Shown: piece after piece, positions 1-8,788 of the stretch
Numbering within the stretch: the first letter of the stretch is position 1
Layout of the letters: every line of letters begins with the position of its first letter
From: Leifsonia sp. TF02-11
GTDB taxonomy: Bacteria; Actinomycetota; Actinomycetes; Actinomycetales; Microbacteriaceae
Assembly: GCF_017565305.1 (NCBI RefSeq)
Contig: NZ_JAGEKP010000012.1
Span: 1-64,000 of the forward strand
Direction: 5' to 3'
DNA: 64,000 nt
Notes under the pieces: model-generated
Database searches by the model: none
Seen by the model: the letters and a program-made list of their open reading frames with translations, nothing else
What the model was told of the DNA's origin: nothing
Translations under genes and position numbers: made by a program

Positions 1-28
1 GGGGGGCGAGGCGGGGCGGGGCGCGCGC

Positions 29-1492
29 CTACTCGACGGCGCGCAGCGCCGCGTAGAGGTCGGCGCGCGCGGCGAAGCCGCCGAGGTCGCTGCCCAGCAG
101 CCGCTCGGCGTCCGCGACGCGCGCGCGCAGCGTGTGCCGGTGCATGCCGAGCTGGCGGGCGGCCACGTCGTACACGCCGTCGGCGTCGAGCCAGGTGCGC
201 AGGACTCCCGGCAGCGCGGGGTCGGCCTCCGCCAGCGGGGCGAGAGCGGTCGCCGCGACGGCCCGGGCGTCGGGGGTGTGCAGGAGGGCGAGCATCCCCG
301 CCGCCGCCACGTCGTCGAACGACGGCACCGGCTCGTCCGGTGTCGACCGTCGCGCGGCGACACCGGCCTGGGTCACCCCTGCGGCCAGGGCGTCGAGCGC
401 GACGGGAGCGGACGAGCCGCCGCGCAGCTCGAAGCGCGCGGCGAGCCGGGCGACCGTCTCCGGGGCGGCGCCGACGACCACGAGCTCCTGGCCGTCGCGG
501 GCGAAGAAGCCGTCGCCGTCGGCCTCCAGCCAGTCCGCGGCGGCGGCGCCCGCGGTGCCGCGCAGCACCGTCACGCGCACCGGGCCGTCCGGCAGCGCGC
601 CGAGCACCGGCTCGGCGATCGTCTCCGCGAGCGCCCGCTCGCCGGCGAGGAGCGCGCGCCAGACGGCCGTGCGGAGCCTGGCCCGCGCGGCGTCGGTGGC
701 GCGGCTCTGCTCGAGCGCCAGGCCCGCGAGCGCGACGACGCCGGTCACGACCTGCTGTGCGGCCTGGTCCAGCCCCTCCGACCCGACGGCGAGCACGCCG
801 CGCAGGCGTCCGGCCGCGCCGAGAGTCTGCAGGGCGAACGGGCCGTCGTCCGTGCTCGCGGTCCCCGCCGCTCGCCGTCGGCTGCGCAGCAGCGGCTCGG
901 CGGCCTCCGTCAGCGCCGTGCGCGCCGCAGCGTCGAGGGCTCCCGAGGGCGCGATGCGGTCGAGCGCCCCGTCCGCCCCGAACAGCGCGACGGGTCGCTC
1001 GATCTGGCGCGCGAGCTCGCCGAGCACGGCGCCGAGCGCGTCGGGCCGCAGCGCGGCGAGCGAGATCGCGCGGGAGGCGCGCAGCGCCCAGGTGTTGCGG
1101 GCGTAGGCGTCGGCCGCCACCCGGTCGGCGACGAAGCGGGCGACGGCGATGAACGGTGTGCGGTACGGCACTTCGAAGAGGGGGAGGCCGAGCCGGGCGC
1201 AGGCGTCGATCAGGGGGGCGGGGGTGGCCCGCACAACCTCGGTGCCGAAGCCGAGGCCGGCGATCCCGTGCGACACGAGCCGCGTCACGTACGGGTCGAC
1301 GTCGTCGGGCGTGCCGGTGACCAGCAGCACCTGGCCGGGCGACAGGAACGGCGTGGGGTCGGGGAGGTCGGAGCTGTGCGCCCACGACAGCGGGGCGTCG
1401 AGGTCGCCGACGTCGGCCGGGGTGAGCAGGCGCAGGCCGAGCTCCGGTCGCGCGAGGAGCTGGGCGAGGGTCGCGGGCATCGGGCACTCCAT
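29..1492 (-). CDS. PucR family transcriptional regulator
   Basis: This is a 487-residue regulator. The N-terminal third (about residues 8-125) resembles the PucR domain of purine-catabolism activators. The middle is a CdaR/GGDEF-like sensor region, and the last 60 residues are a PucR C-terminal helix-turn-helix (motif VAARQLGMHRHTLRAR). It is transcribed away from gabT, with only about 80 bp between the two starts, so it probably controls the GABA operon; PucR proteins next to gabT often do. Two in-frame ATGs exist at 1492 and 1480. The second has a GGAG six bases upstream and may be the true start. The inducer is not visible from sequence. Confidence 0.87.
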   Translation of the reverse strand: MECPMPATLAQLLARPELGLRLLTPADVGDLDAPLSWAHSSDLPDPTPFLSPGQVLLVTGTPDDVDPYVTRLVSHGIAGLGFGTEVVRATPAPLIDACARLGLPLFEVPYRTPFIAVARFVADRVAADAYARNTWALRASRAISLAALRPDALGAVLGELARQIERPVALFGADGALDRIAPSGALDAAARTALTEAAEPLLRSRRRAAGTASTDDGPFALQTLGAAGRLRGVLAVGSEGLDQAAQQVVTGVVALAGLALEQSRATDAARARLRTAVWRALLAGERALAETIAEPVLGALPDGPVRVTVLRGTAGAAAADWLEADGDGFFARDGQELVVVGAAPETVARLAARFELRGGSSAPVALDALAAGVTQAGVAARRSTPDEPVPSFDDVAAAGMLALLHTPDARAVAATALAPLAEADPALPGVLRTWLDADGVYDVAARQLGMHRHTLRARVADAERLLGSDLGGFAARADLYAALRAVE

Positions 1493-1561
1493 CTGCCAGG
1501 GTGTCGAATCCAGTTTCTGAAATTGTACGGTCCGTCCAGGCGCTGGTCACGCCCCGCTCCT

Positions 1562-1567
1562 TACGAT
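1562..1567 (+). promoter_or_regulatory. -10 hexamer for leaderless gabT transcript
   Basis: TACGAT lies exactly 6 nt before the gabT ATG and there is no Shine-Dalgarno. This is the spacing expected when transcription starts at the A of the start codon. No good -35 hexamer is seen, which fits an activator-dependent promoter (inference). Confidence 0.55.
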
Positions 1568-1573
1568 GCCGCC

Positions 1574-2935
1574 ATGACCATCGTTTCTCCCGCCTCCGCA
1601 GCCCTCGTCGGCGGCCCCTCGCTCCCGCAGGAGCGCCGGCTCGTCACCCCCATCCCCGGACCGGAGTCGCGCAAGCGCGCCGAGCGCAAGGCGCAGGCCG
1701 TCGCCGCCGGTGTCGGCGCGACCATCCCGGTCTACACCGTCGCAGCGGGCGGGGGTGTGCTCGTCGACGTCGACGGCAACTCGCTCATCGACTTCGGCTC
1801 CGGCATCGCCGTGACCGGTGTGGGCAACGCCGCCCCGCGCATCGTCGAGGCCGTCACGCAGCAGGTCGCCGCGTTCACGCACACCTGCTTCACCGTCGCG
1901 CCCTACGACTCCTACGTCGACGTCGCCGAGGCGCTCAACCGGCTCACCCCCGGCGACTTCGTCAAGCGCAGCGCCCTCTTCAACTCGGGTGCGGAGGCCG
2001 TGGAGAACGCGGTCAAGATCGCCCGCCACTACACCGGCAAGCAGGCCGTCGTCGCGTTCGACCACGCGTACCACGGCCGCACCAACCTCACCATGGGCCT
2101 CACCGCCAAGAACCAGCCGTACAAGAACGGCTTCGGTCCGTTCGCGCCCGAGATCTACCGTGCGCCGCTCAGCTACCCGCTGCGCGACGGCGGCCTGTCC
2201 GGTGCCGAGGCGGCCAAGCGCGCCATCACGATGATCGAGAAGCAGATCGGCGCCGGCAACCTGGCCGCGGTCATCATCGAGCCGATCCAGGGCGAGGGCG
2301 GCTTCATCGTCCCGGCCGACGGCTTCCTCCCCGCTCTTCAGGAGTGGGCGAACGAGAACGGCGTCGTGTTCATCGCCGACGAGGTGCAGACCGGCTTCGC
2401 CCGCACCGGCACCATGTTCGCGTCCGAGCAGTTCGGCATCGTCCCCGACCTGATCGTCACCGCGAAGGGCATCGCCGGCGGCCTCCCGCTGTCGGCCGTC
2501 ACCGGCCGCGCCGAGATCATGGACGCCCCGCAGGTCGGCGGCCTCGGCGGCACCTACGGCGGCAACCCGCTCGCCTGCGTCGCCGCGCTCGCCGCGATCG
2601 AGACCTACGAGCAGGAGGACCTCGCCGCGCGCGCCCGTGCCATCGGCGAGATCCTCTTCGAGAAGCTGGGCGCCCTCCGCGCCGCCGACCCGCGCGTCGC
2701 CGAGGTGCGCGGCAAGGGCGCGATGGTCGCCATCGAGCTCGTGGACCCGGAGACCGGGGAGCCGGACGCCGCCCTCACCTCGAAGGTCGCCTCCGCCGCA
2801 CACGCCGCCGGCGTCGTGCTGCTGACCTGCGGCACCTTCGGCAACGTGATCCGTTTCCTGCCGCCGCTGAGCATCCCGGACCACCTCCTCATCGAGGGGC
2901 TCGACGTCGTCGCGGAGGCGGTGGCCAACGCATGA
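1574..2935 (+). CDS. gabT: 4-aminobutyrate aminotransferase
   Basis: This 453-residue class III PLP-dependent aminotransferase moves the amino group of GABA to 2-oxoglutarate, giving succinate semialdehyde and glutamate. Visible motifs are the substrate and cofactor loop NSGAEAVENAVKIAR, the cofactor-binding Asp in IADEVQTGFARTG (about D269) and the Schiff-base lysine in VTAKGIAGGLPLSAV (about K298). Length is normal for the family. The reading frame is open far upstream, but similarity begins at this ATG, which has a leaderless-type -10 just before it. The stop overlaps the start of gabD (ATGA), indicating translational coupling in a GABA catabolic operon. Confidence 0.95.
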   Translation: MTIVSPASAALVGGPSLPQERRLVTPIPGPESRKRAERKAQAVAAGVGATIPVYTVAAGGGVLVDVDGNSLIDFGSGIAVTGVGNAAPRIVEAVTQQVAAFTHTCFTVAPYDSYVDVAEALNRLTPGDFVKRSALFNSGAEAVENAVKIARHYTGKQAVVAFDHAYHGRTNLTMGLTAKNQPYKNGFGPFAPEIYRAPLSYPLRDGGLSGAEAAKRAITMIEKQIGAGNLAAVIIEPIQGEGGFIVPADGFLPALQEWANENGVVFIADEVQTGFARTGTMFASEQFGIVPDLIVTAKGIAGGLPLSAVTGRAEIMDAPQVGGLGGTYGGNPLACVAALAAIETYEQEDLAARARAIGEILFEKLGALRAADPRVAEVRGKGAMVAIELVDPETGEPDAALTSKVASAAHAAGVVLLTCGTFGNVIRFLPPLSIPDHLLIEGLDVVAEAVANA

Positions 2936-4422
2936 GCGCCGTCGACACCACCACGACCGCCGAGCTGACCGCCCGCGAGGCGGACCTGCTCTCCCGCGTT
3001 CCCAGCGGCCTGTTCATCGGCGGCGCCTGGGAGGAGGGCACCCGCCCGCAGATCCAGGTGCAGGACCCGGCCACCGGCCGCGTCATCAAGCGCATCGCCA
3101 ACGCGACGCCCGAGGACGGCATCCGCGCCCTCGACGCCGCGGTCGCGGCACAGGAGGCCTGGGCGGCGACCCCGCCGCGCACCCGTGCCGAGATCCTGCG
3201 CAGGGCGTTCGACCTCCTCCAGGAGCGCCGTGACGACTTCGCGCTGCTGATGACGTTGGAGATGGGCAAGCCGCTGGCCGAGGCCAACGGCGAGGTCACC
3301 TACGGCGGCGAGTTCTTGCGCTGGTTCTCCGAGGAAGCCGTGCGCATCTCCGGTCGCTACGGGCAGAACCCGGAGGGCACGGGGACGATGGTCGTCTCGC
3401 AGCGTCCCGTCGGCCCGTGCTTCTTCATCACGCCGTGGAACTTCCCGCTGGCGATGGCGACGCGCAAGATCGCGCCGGCCCTGGCCGCGGGCTGCACGGT
3501 CGTCGTCAAGCCGGCCGAGCTGACCCCGCTGACCACGCTGTTCTTCGCGCAGCTGCTCGCCGACGCCGGCGTGCCGGCCGGAGTCGTGAACGTCGTGCAG
3601 ACGAACACCTCCGGCGCGGTCTCCGCCCCGATCATCGCCGACCCGCGCCTCCGCAAGCTGTCGTTCACCGGGTCCACCCCGGTGGGCCGCGCCCTGCTCG
3701 CGCAGGCAGCCCAGAACGTGCTGCGCACCTCCATGGAGCTCGGCGGCAACGCGCCGTTCATCGTGTTCGAGGACGCCGACCTGGACAAGGCGGTGGAGGG
3801 TGCGATGCTCGCGAAGTACCGCAACATCGGCCAGGCCTGCACCGCCGCCAACCGGTTCATCGTGCACGAGTCGGTCGCCGACGAGTTCTCGCGGCGCGTG
3901 GCGGCGAAGGTCGCTGCGCTGCGCGTCGGCCCCGGCTCCGAGGACGGCGTCACCATCGGCCCGCTGATCGACGACCGCGCGGTCGCGACCATGCAGGCGC
4001 TCGTCGGCGACGCCGTCGAGCGCGGCGCCCGCGTCCTGACCGGAGGCAAGGCTCCCGAGCGCGACGGCTTCTTCTACGAGCCGACCGTGATCGTGGACGT
4101 TCAGCCCGGCTCCGAGATCCTCCGCGAGGAGATCTTCGGCCCCGTGCTGGCGATCACGACCTTCGCGACGGAGGACGAAGCCGTAGCGCGCGCCAACGAG
4201 ACCGAGTACGGTCTGGTCGGCTACGTGTTCACGCAGGACCTCGCCCGCGGTCAGCGCATGATCGACCGGGTCGACACCGGGATGATGGGCCTCAACACCG
4301 GGCTCGTCTCCAACGCGGCCGCCCCGTTCGGCGGCGTGAAGCAGTCGGGCCTGGGACGCGAGGGCGGCCTCGAGGGCATCCACGAGTACCTGAGCACGAA
4401 GTACACGCTGATCCCCGCCTGA
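2932..4422 (+). CDS. gabD: Succinate-semialdehyde dehydrogenase (NAD(P)+)
   Basis: This 496-residue aldehyde dehydrogenase oxidises succinate semialdehyde to succinate, completing the GABA shunt begun by the preceding aminotransferase. The ALDH fold motifs are complete: PWNFPLAM, the general base Glu in MELGGNAP (about E269) and the nucleophilic Cys in NIGQACTAANRF (about C303). The C-terminal PFGGVKQSGLGREGG motif is typical of the GabD clade. It starts at an ATGA overlap with gabT. A universal stress protein gene follows 35 bp later, probably in the same transcript. Confidence 0.95.
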   Translation: MSAVDTTTTAELTAREADLLSRVPSGLFIGGAWEEGTRPQIQVQDPATGRVIKRIANATPEDGIRALDAAVAAQEAWAATPPRTRAEILRRAFDLLQERRDDFALLMTLEMGKPLAEANGEVTYGGEFLRWFSEEAVRISGRYGQNPEGTGTMVVSQRPVGPCFFITPWNFPLAMATRKIAPALAAGCTVVVKPAELTPLTTLFFAQLLADAGVPAGVVNVVQTNTSGAVSAPIIADPRLRKLSFTGSTPVGRALLAQAAQNVLRTSMELGGNAPFIVFEDADLDKAVEGAMLAKYRNIGQACTAANRFIVHESVADEFSRRVAAKVAALRVGPGSEDGVTIGPLIDDRAVATMQALVGDAVERGARVLTGGKAPERDGFFYEPTVIVDVQPGSEILREEIFGPVLAITTFATEDEAVARANETEYGLVGYVFTQDLARGQRMIDRVDTGMMGLNTGLVSNAAAPFGGVKQSGLGREGGLEGIHEYLSTKYTLIPA

Positions 4423-4457
4423 TCCATCCCGCAACGCCGAACCCGAAAGAAGAGACC

Positions 4458-5315
4458 ATGACCACCACTCAGCGCATCCTCGTGGGATACACGGCGACCC
4501 CGGCCGGCGAGGACGCCCTCGCCGCCGGCGCCGCGCTGGCCGGCTCCTTCGGAGCCGACCTCGATGTGGTCCTGGTGATGCCGGACACCTCCCGGCGCGG
4601 CAATGTGCCGAACGACCCCGCCTACGACGCACTCCTGCGCGACACCGCAGAGGGCTGGCTGGCGGACGCACGCACCCGCGTGCCGTCGTCGGTCGCCTTC
4701 AGCGGGCGGGTCGTCTTCGGCGACTCGCTCGCGGAGGGCCTGCTCGCCTCCGCCGAGGAGCTCGGCTCGACGCTGATCGTGGTCGGCGCCGCCCGTGGCG
4801 GCCTGCTCGGCCGGTTCACGGTCGGTTCGGTCGCGGGCGCGCTGCTGCACGCCTCGCCGATCCCCGTGCTGCTCGCTCCGGAGGGCTGGCGCGAGCACGC
4901 ACCGCGGCTCACCCGGGTGACCAGCATGGTCGGCACGCGGGCGGGGGCGGAGGCCGTGCTCGCCACGGGTGAGCGGCTCTCGGCCGCGGCGGGCGTCCCG
5001 CTGCGGCTGGTGTCGCTGCTCGCGCTCGACCTCCCCGGCGACGCGCAGGCGCCGAAGCAGAACGTGGGGGAGCACCACGCGGCCACGGTGCTGGAGGAGG
5101 CCAGCGCGGCCACCGGCGTCGTCGCGACGGCGGTCGTGGCGAAGGGCGACACCATCCAGGATGCGATCTCGCGTCTGGACTGGCAGCCGGGGGAGGTCGT
5201 CGTGGTCGGTTCGAGCCGGCTGGCGCAGCCCTCCCGGCTGTTCCTCGGCTCGACGGCGGCGGCGATGCTGCGCGAGCTGCCGGTGCCGATGATCGTGGTG
5301 CCGCGGCCGGAGTGA
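4458..5315 (+). CDS. Universal stress protein, tandem UspA domains
   Basis: This 285-residue protein has two UspA-type alpha/beta domains of about 140 residues each. The second-half nucleotide-loop motifs appear as VVGAARGGLLGRFTVGSVAGALL in domain 1 and VVGSSRLAQPSRLFLGSTAAAMLRELP in domain 2, close to the G-2x-G-9x-G(S/T) ATP-binding pattern. The ATG follows an AAAGAAGAGA purine run, so the start is well placed. It sits 35 bp after gabD and is probably co-transcribed. It has no membrane segments or signal peptide. The stress role is inferred from the family only. Confidence 0.88.
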   Translation: MTTTQRILVGYTATPAGEDALAAGAALAGSFGADLDVVLVMPDTSRRGNVPNDPAYDALLRDTAEGWLADARTRVPSSVAFSGRVVFGDSLAEGLLASAEELGSTLIVVGAARGGLLGRFTVGSVAGALLHASPIPVLLAPEGWREHAPRLTRVTSMVGTRAGAEAVLATGERLSAAAGVPLRLVSLLALDLPGDAQAPKQNVGEHHAATVLEEASAATGVVATAVVAKGDTIQDAISRLDWQPGEVVVVGSSRLAQPSRLFLGSTAAAMLRELPVPMIVVPRPE

Positions 5316-5337
5316 CGCTTTCTGCGACTTTTCTTAG

Positions 5338-5367
5338 TTGATTCTTAGTAAGGAAAGGCTTACCTTA
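5338..5367 (+). promoter_or_regulatory. Promoter of the ZIP gene with overlapping DtxR/IdeR-like box
   Basis: TTGATT (5338-5343) and TACCTT (5361-5366) are separated by 17 bp. The 19-bp sequence TAAGGAAAGGCTTACCTTA at 5349-5367 lies over the spacer and -10. Its arms differ from perfect symmetry at one position, and it matches the DtxR consensus TWAGGTTAGSCTAACCTWA at 16 of 19 positions. A metal-dependent repressor bound here would block RNA polymerase. Whether it senses iron or manganese cannot be told from sequence. Confidence 0.7.
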
Positions 5368-5422
5368 CAAACGAATCCGCTCAGCCCGTCGAAGCGGACG
5401 CTCCCCGCACGAAGGAATCCGC

Positions 5423-6352
5423 ATGTCCCCCTTGGGTGTCGCCGCGCTCGGCGCCGTCGCCGGTCTCACGATCTTCCTCGGCCTCCCCGTCGGCCGGATC
5501 CGCTCCAACTCCGTCGGCCTCAAGACGGCCCTGAACGCGCTTGCGACCGGCATCCTGCTCTTCCTGCTCTGGGACGTGCTGTCCCAGGCCTGGGAGCCCG
5601 TCGACAAGGCGCTCTCGTCGCACCGGCTCGGCCCGGCGCTCGGGCAGGGACTGCTGATGGCCGCCTGCATCGGCGTCGGCCTCCTGAGCCTGACGTACGT
5701 CGACCGGTACATGAAGCGGCGCGCGCTGGCGCTGGCGTCGCCGATCCGGCCGCCGGCGGGCCTGGAGGGTGCGCGCCATGGGCACGGGTCGCATCCGACG
5801 CCGGCCGGTCCGGTCGGCGGAACGTCAGGTTCCAGAATCGGCGGCACCGCCACCACCACGGGCGTCGCCATCGTGGCGGCCACCGAGGCCGAGTCTCTGG
5901 CGGGAGCCCGCCGGCTCGCGCTCACGATCGCGATCGGGATCGGCCTCCACAACTTCGCGGAGGGCCTCGCGATCGGCACCGCCGCAGCACAGGGCGAGCT
6001 CGCGTTCGCTGTGCTCCTGATCATCGGGTTCGGGCTCCACAACGCCACGGAAGGTTTCGGGATCGTCGCGCCGCTGGGCGGCACGCGGCCGTCGTGGGGC
6101 TATCTCGCGCTGCTCGGCGTGATCGGCGGCGGCCCGACGTTCCTCGGTACGATCATCGGCCAGGCGTTCAGCAGTGACATCGTCTCGATCGCCTTCCTCG
6201 GCTTGGCCGCGGGCTCGATCCTGTACGTCGTCATCGAGCTGCTCGCCGTCGCGCGTCGCTCCGGGATGAAGACGCTCGTCGCCTGGTGCATCTTCGCGGG
6301 TCTCGTCGCCGGGTTCGCCACCGACGCGATCGTCACGGCGGGCGGCGCGTGA
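5423..6352 (+). CDS. ZIP family divalent metal transporter
   Basis: This 309-residue membrane protein has eight predicted hydrophobic segments and a long loop after the third, rich in Gly, Pro and Thr with one HGHGSH stretch. TM4 carries HNFAEGLAIG and TM5 carries HNATEGFGIV, the metal-binding His/Glu motifs of ZIP transporters. The family imports zinc, iron or manganese into the cytoplasm. GAAGGA six bases before the ATG supports the start. A near-perfect DtxR-like operator overlaps the promoter, so the cargo is plausibly iron or manganese rather than zinc (inference). Confidence 0.88.
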   Translation: MSPLGVAALGAVAGLTIFLGLPVGRIRSNSVGLKTALNALATGILLFLLWDVLSQAWEPVDKALSSHRLGPALGQGLLMAACIGVGLLSLTYVDRYMKRRALALASPIRPPAGLEGARHGHGSHPTPAGPVGGTSGSRIGGTATTTGVAIVAATEAESLAGARRLALTIAIGIGLHNFAEGLAIGTAAAQGELAFAVLLIIGFGLHNATEGFGIVAPLGGTRPSWGYLALLGVIGGGPTFLGTIIGQAFSSDIVSIAFLGLAAGSILYVVIELLAVARRSGMKTLVAWCIFAGLVAGFATDAIVTAGGA

Positions 6353-6420
6353 GCACGACCCCCTCCGCGACGCCGAGGTGATTCAGTAGGGTTGTCCCGC
6401 AGCCGAGAGGAAGGGCAGCC

Positions 6421-6882
6421 ATGCGCCAGGTCGTCGATTTCGTGAACGTCTCCACCGAGGGCCTCGAGTCGAGCCCCGTCGCACCCGCCCTCGCGGGGCT
6501 GCGCGCGAACGAGTCGCGGTACTTCAAGAACAAGTACGACCACGACTTCGCGACGGCTCCAGCGGCCGAGGAGCAGGAGGCGCTCGACTGGGTCGCCCGC
6601 ATCCTGAAGGACGAGCGCGACATCGTGATCGCCTCGCCTGCGCTCGAGGTCACGTCGTTCGAGGTCGACGGCATCCGCATGGCCTACGTGTTCTACGAGT
6701 CGGGCCTGTCGATCAACGTCATGTACACGATCGAAGACGCGGGCAAGCGCGCGGTCGGCTTCAAGCTGTCGGAGGGCATGGAGGTGCCGGAGGAGCTCTC
6801 GGCGTTCAAGTTCGCGCGCCAGAAGTCGAAGCTCGCCGGAACGATCCGCGGCTCCTATTTCGTCATCAAAGGCGAGTACTGA
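6421..6882 (+). CDS. Hypothetical protein, 153 aa
   Basis: I do not recognise this family. It is a soluble 153-residue protein with a strong Shine-Dalgarno (GAGGAAGG) before the ATG and codon use like its neighbours, so it is very likely expressed. It has no signal peptide, membrane segment or cysteine. The first third is helical and charged (residues about 25-65). The rest looks like alternating strands (IVIASPALEVTSFEVDGIRMAYVFYESGLSINVMYTI) ending in a basic stretch, FARQKSKLAGTIRGSYFVIKGEY. It stands alone, 68 bp after the ZIP gene and convergent with the next gene. Confidence 0.75.
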   Translation: MRQVVDFVNVSTEGLESSPVAPALAGLRANESRYFKNKYDHDFATAPAAEEQEALDWVARILKDERDIVIASPALEVTSFEVDGIRMAYVFYESGLSINVMYTIEDAGKRAVGFKLSEGMEVPEELSAFKFARQKSKLAGTIRGSYFVIKGEY

Positions 6883-6900
6883 GGCCTGGCCGGCCGGGTC

Positions 6901-7179
6901 TCACGCCCCAGGGGCGATCTCCGCGGCCAGCTCGCGCTTGACGTCGTGCTCGATGAGCACCGGAATGAAGTCGCGCACGGGGGCGCCGGTGTACTCCAGG
7001 TGGCGCTGGTGCACGAGCTCCACGATGCGGTCTCGGGGCACCTTCGGGAATCGCTCCGCCAACCGGTCGACGGCGTGGCCGATGGCGACTTCTTCGTCGG
7101 TCTTCTCGCCGGGCGGCGAGACAAGGGTGACGTCGTCTTCGAGGGGCGGAAACGAGGTGGGAGGTGCATCGTCACTCAT
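6901..7179 (-). CDS. Small three-helix-bundle dimerisation domain protein
   Basis: This 92-residue acidic protein has an extended N-terminus followed by a helical region (IGHAVDRLAERFPKVPRDRIVELVHQRHLEYTGAPVRDFIPVLIEHDVKREL). The pattern matches the short actinobacterial proteins annotated as three-helix bundle dimerisation domain proteins, whose function is unknown. CATAAT (7186-7191) ends 6 nt before the ATG and there is no Shine-Dalgarno, so translation is probably leaderless. It is divergent from the PhzF-like gene, and their promoters overlap. Confidence 0.75.
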   Translation of the reverse strand: MSDDAPPTSFPPLEDDVTLVSPPGEKTDEEVAIGHAVDRLAERFPKVPRDRIVELVHQRHLEYTGAPVRDFIPVLIEHDVKRELAAEIAPGA

Positions 7180-7214
7180 GGCAAGATTATGGTGCTCATG
7201 CCAGGGTGGAAGCT

Positions 7215-7910
7215 ATGGATGAGATCGAGGTAGTGGTCGTCCGCGTCTTCACCGACCAGCGCGGCACGAACGGCAACGAGTTGGGGATCGTGACGAGCTC
7301 GCCCGCGACCGCCGGACGCGAGCAGGACATCGCCGCGGCCCTGGGGTTCAGCGAGACGGTCTTCATCGACGCGCTGGACGAGTCCGGCGGCATCGCGACC
7401 ATCCGCATCTTCACGCCGGCCGCCGAGCTCCCCTTCGCCGGGCACCCGAGCGTCGGGACGGCGTGGTGGCTGGCGCACGAGCGCACCCCGGTCGGCGCCC
7501 TCGCCGAGAAGGCGGGCGACGTCGCGGTCTCGGTCGATCTGGACGCCGACGAGGCCGCCATCGACGCGCGCGCCGAGTGGGCTCCGGCCTTCACCTGGCT
7601 GCCGCTCGCCACCCCTGCCGACGTCGACGCGCTCGACCCGTTCTCCTTCACCGAGGGGCAGCACTACGCCTACGCGTGGATCGACGAGGCCGCCGGCACC
7701 CTGCGCGCGCGCATGTTCGCGCCGGCCATGGGCATCGTGGAGGACGAGGCGACCGGTGCCGCCGCTGTCGCCATCACCGCGAAACTCGGCCGTGCGCTGC
7801 GCATCACCCAGGGCGAAGGCTCCGAACTGGTGACCGAGCCGCTGGGCGAGGGCCTCATCCGGGTCGGCGGGACCGTCGTGTACGACCGCACCATCGACGC
7901 CACCCTGTGA
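7215..7910 (+). CDS. PhzF family isomerase/epimerase
   Basis: This 231-residue PhzF-like protein starts at the ATG preceded by GGTGGA; an upstream in-frame GTG region is less likely. Visible family motifs are VVRVFTDQRGTNGNELGIV near the N-terminus, PAAELPFAGHPSVGTAWWLA and the C-terminal IVEDEATGAAAVAITAKLGRAL. In PhzF the first Glu (family E45) is catalytic. Here the matching region around TNGNEL keeps Asn and Glu, so activity is plausible, but there is no phenazine cluster. The stop overlaps the GTG of the next gene, so the two are co-translated. The substrate is unknown. Confidence 0.85.
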   Translation: MDEIEVVVVRVFTDQRGTNGNELGIVTSSPATAGREQDIAAALGFSETVFIDALDESGGIATIRIFTPAAELPFAGHPSVGTAWWLAHERTPVGALAEKAGDVAVSVDLDADEAAIDARAEWAPAFTWLPLATPADVDALDPFSFTEGQHYAYAWIDEAAGTLRARMFAPAMGIVEDEATGAAAVAITAKLGRALRITQGEGSELVTEPLGEGLIRVGGTVVYDRTIDATL

Positions 7911-8776
7911 GCGTCGAGCTCTTCGCGGTCGGTCGGCCCGGCGACGGTCTGACCGGAATCGCGGCGACCGATGACGGCGCCGTCTGGTTCGGCTTCGGCG
8001 ACGCGGGCCGGGTGGGGCGCCGTGCCGCCGACGGCACAGTCGACCTCGTCGACCTGGGCGAGGGCGCGCAGCCGGTCGGGGTGAGCCCGGCGACGGAGGA
8101 CACGGTCTGGGTGGTCGACAGCGCGGGCGACCGCCTGGTGCATCTCGGTCCCGGTCCGCGTGTGGTCGGCGAGACTGCCGTCCCTTCGGCGAATGCCCTG
8201 CCCCTCGACGTGGTGACCCTCCCCGACGGCACGACGTGGTTCACCGAGCAGTTCGGCGCGGCGCTCGGCCGCATCGACATCCTCGGTCGCGTCGAGGAAT
8301 TCCCGGTCGGCGCGGAAGGCGGTCCCTCGGGGATCACCGCCTCCGGCGACAGCATCTGGTTCTCGCTGCAGGGGCACCGGCCCGCGCTGGGGCATGTGCG
8401 CGGCGGGGACGCAGCGATCGAGCTCGTCGAGCTTCCCCTGGGCTCCGGTCCGCTCGGCGTGACGGTCGCCGACGACGGCTCCGTGTGGACGGCGCTGCAC
8501 GCGGTCGACGCTCTGGCGCGGGTCGACCGCGATCGGTCGGTCGCCGTCGTGCCGCTCGACGAGGGTGCGGGCCCGTACGCGGTGGTCGCTGACGACCGTG
8601 GGGGAGTCTGGGCGTCGCTGTGGGGAGCCGATGCGCTCGTCCGCGTGGCGGCCTCCGGTGCGACCGAGCGGGTGCAGCTGGCCGCCGGCTCGGGACCGCG
8701 CGGCCTCGCCGTCGCGGCCGACGGCGCGGTCTGGGCTGCGCTGGCGTCGGGCGAGCTCGCCCGTGTCGCTCGCTGA
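7907..8776 (+). CDS. Vgb-like beta-propeller protein
   Basis: This 289-residue protein is built from about seven blades with the recurring motif GPxGVTVADDGSVWTA, as in virginiamycin B lyase (Vgb) and related streptogramin-lyase-like propellers. The GTG start overlaps the preceding stop, so it is coupled to the PhzF-like gene. It lacks a signal peptide. The blade motifs mostly end in W-x-A or W-x-S rather than the W-F-T-E/PHG pattern around the Vgb catalytic His and Glu. I therefore doubt it is an antibiotic lyase and call only the fold. The link to PhzF could mean a shared small-molecule pathway (inference). Confidence 0.75.
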   Translation: MSVELFAVGRPGDGLTGIAATDDGAVWFGFGDAGRVGRRAADGTVDLVDLGEGAQPVGVSPATEDTVWVVDSAGDRLVHLGPGPRVVGETAVPSANALPLDVVTLPDGTTWFTEQFGAALGRIDILGRVEEFPVGAEGGPSGITASGDSIWFSLQGHRPALGHVRGGDAAIELVELPLGSGPLGVTVADDGSVWTALHAVDALARVDRDRSVAVVPLDEGAGPYAVVADDRGGVWASLWGADALVRVAASGATERVQLAAGSGPRGLAVAADGAVWAALASGELARVAR

Positions 8777-8788
8777 TTCCGTCGGCAA

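Noticed and set aside
134-1573. Long 5' extension of the gabT frame
   Set aside because: It is antisense to the PucR gene; aminotransferase similarity begins only at 1574, where a -10 precedes the ATG.
7215-7910. Phenazine biosynthesis
   Set aside because: PhzF-like proteins are widespread; no other phz gene is present.
7907-8776. Virginiamycin B lyase (antibiotic resistance)
   Set aside because: The propeller fold fits, but the catalytic His/Glu pattern of Vgb is not evident, so only a Vgb-like propeller is called.
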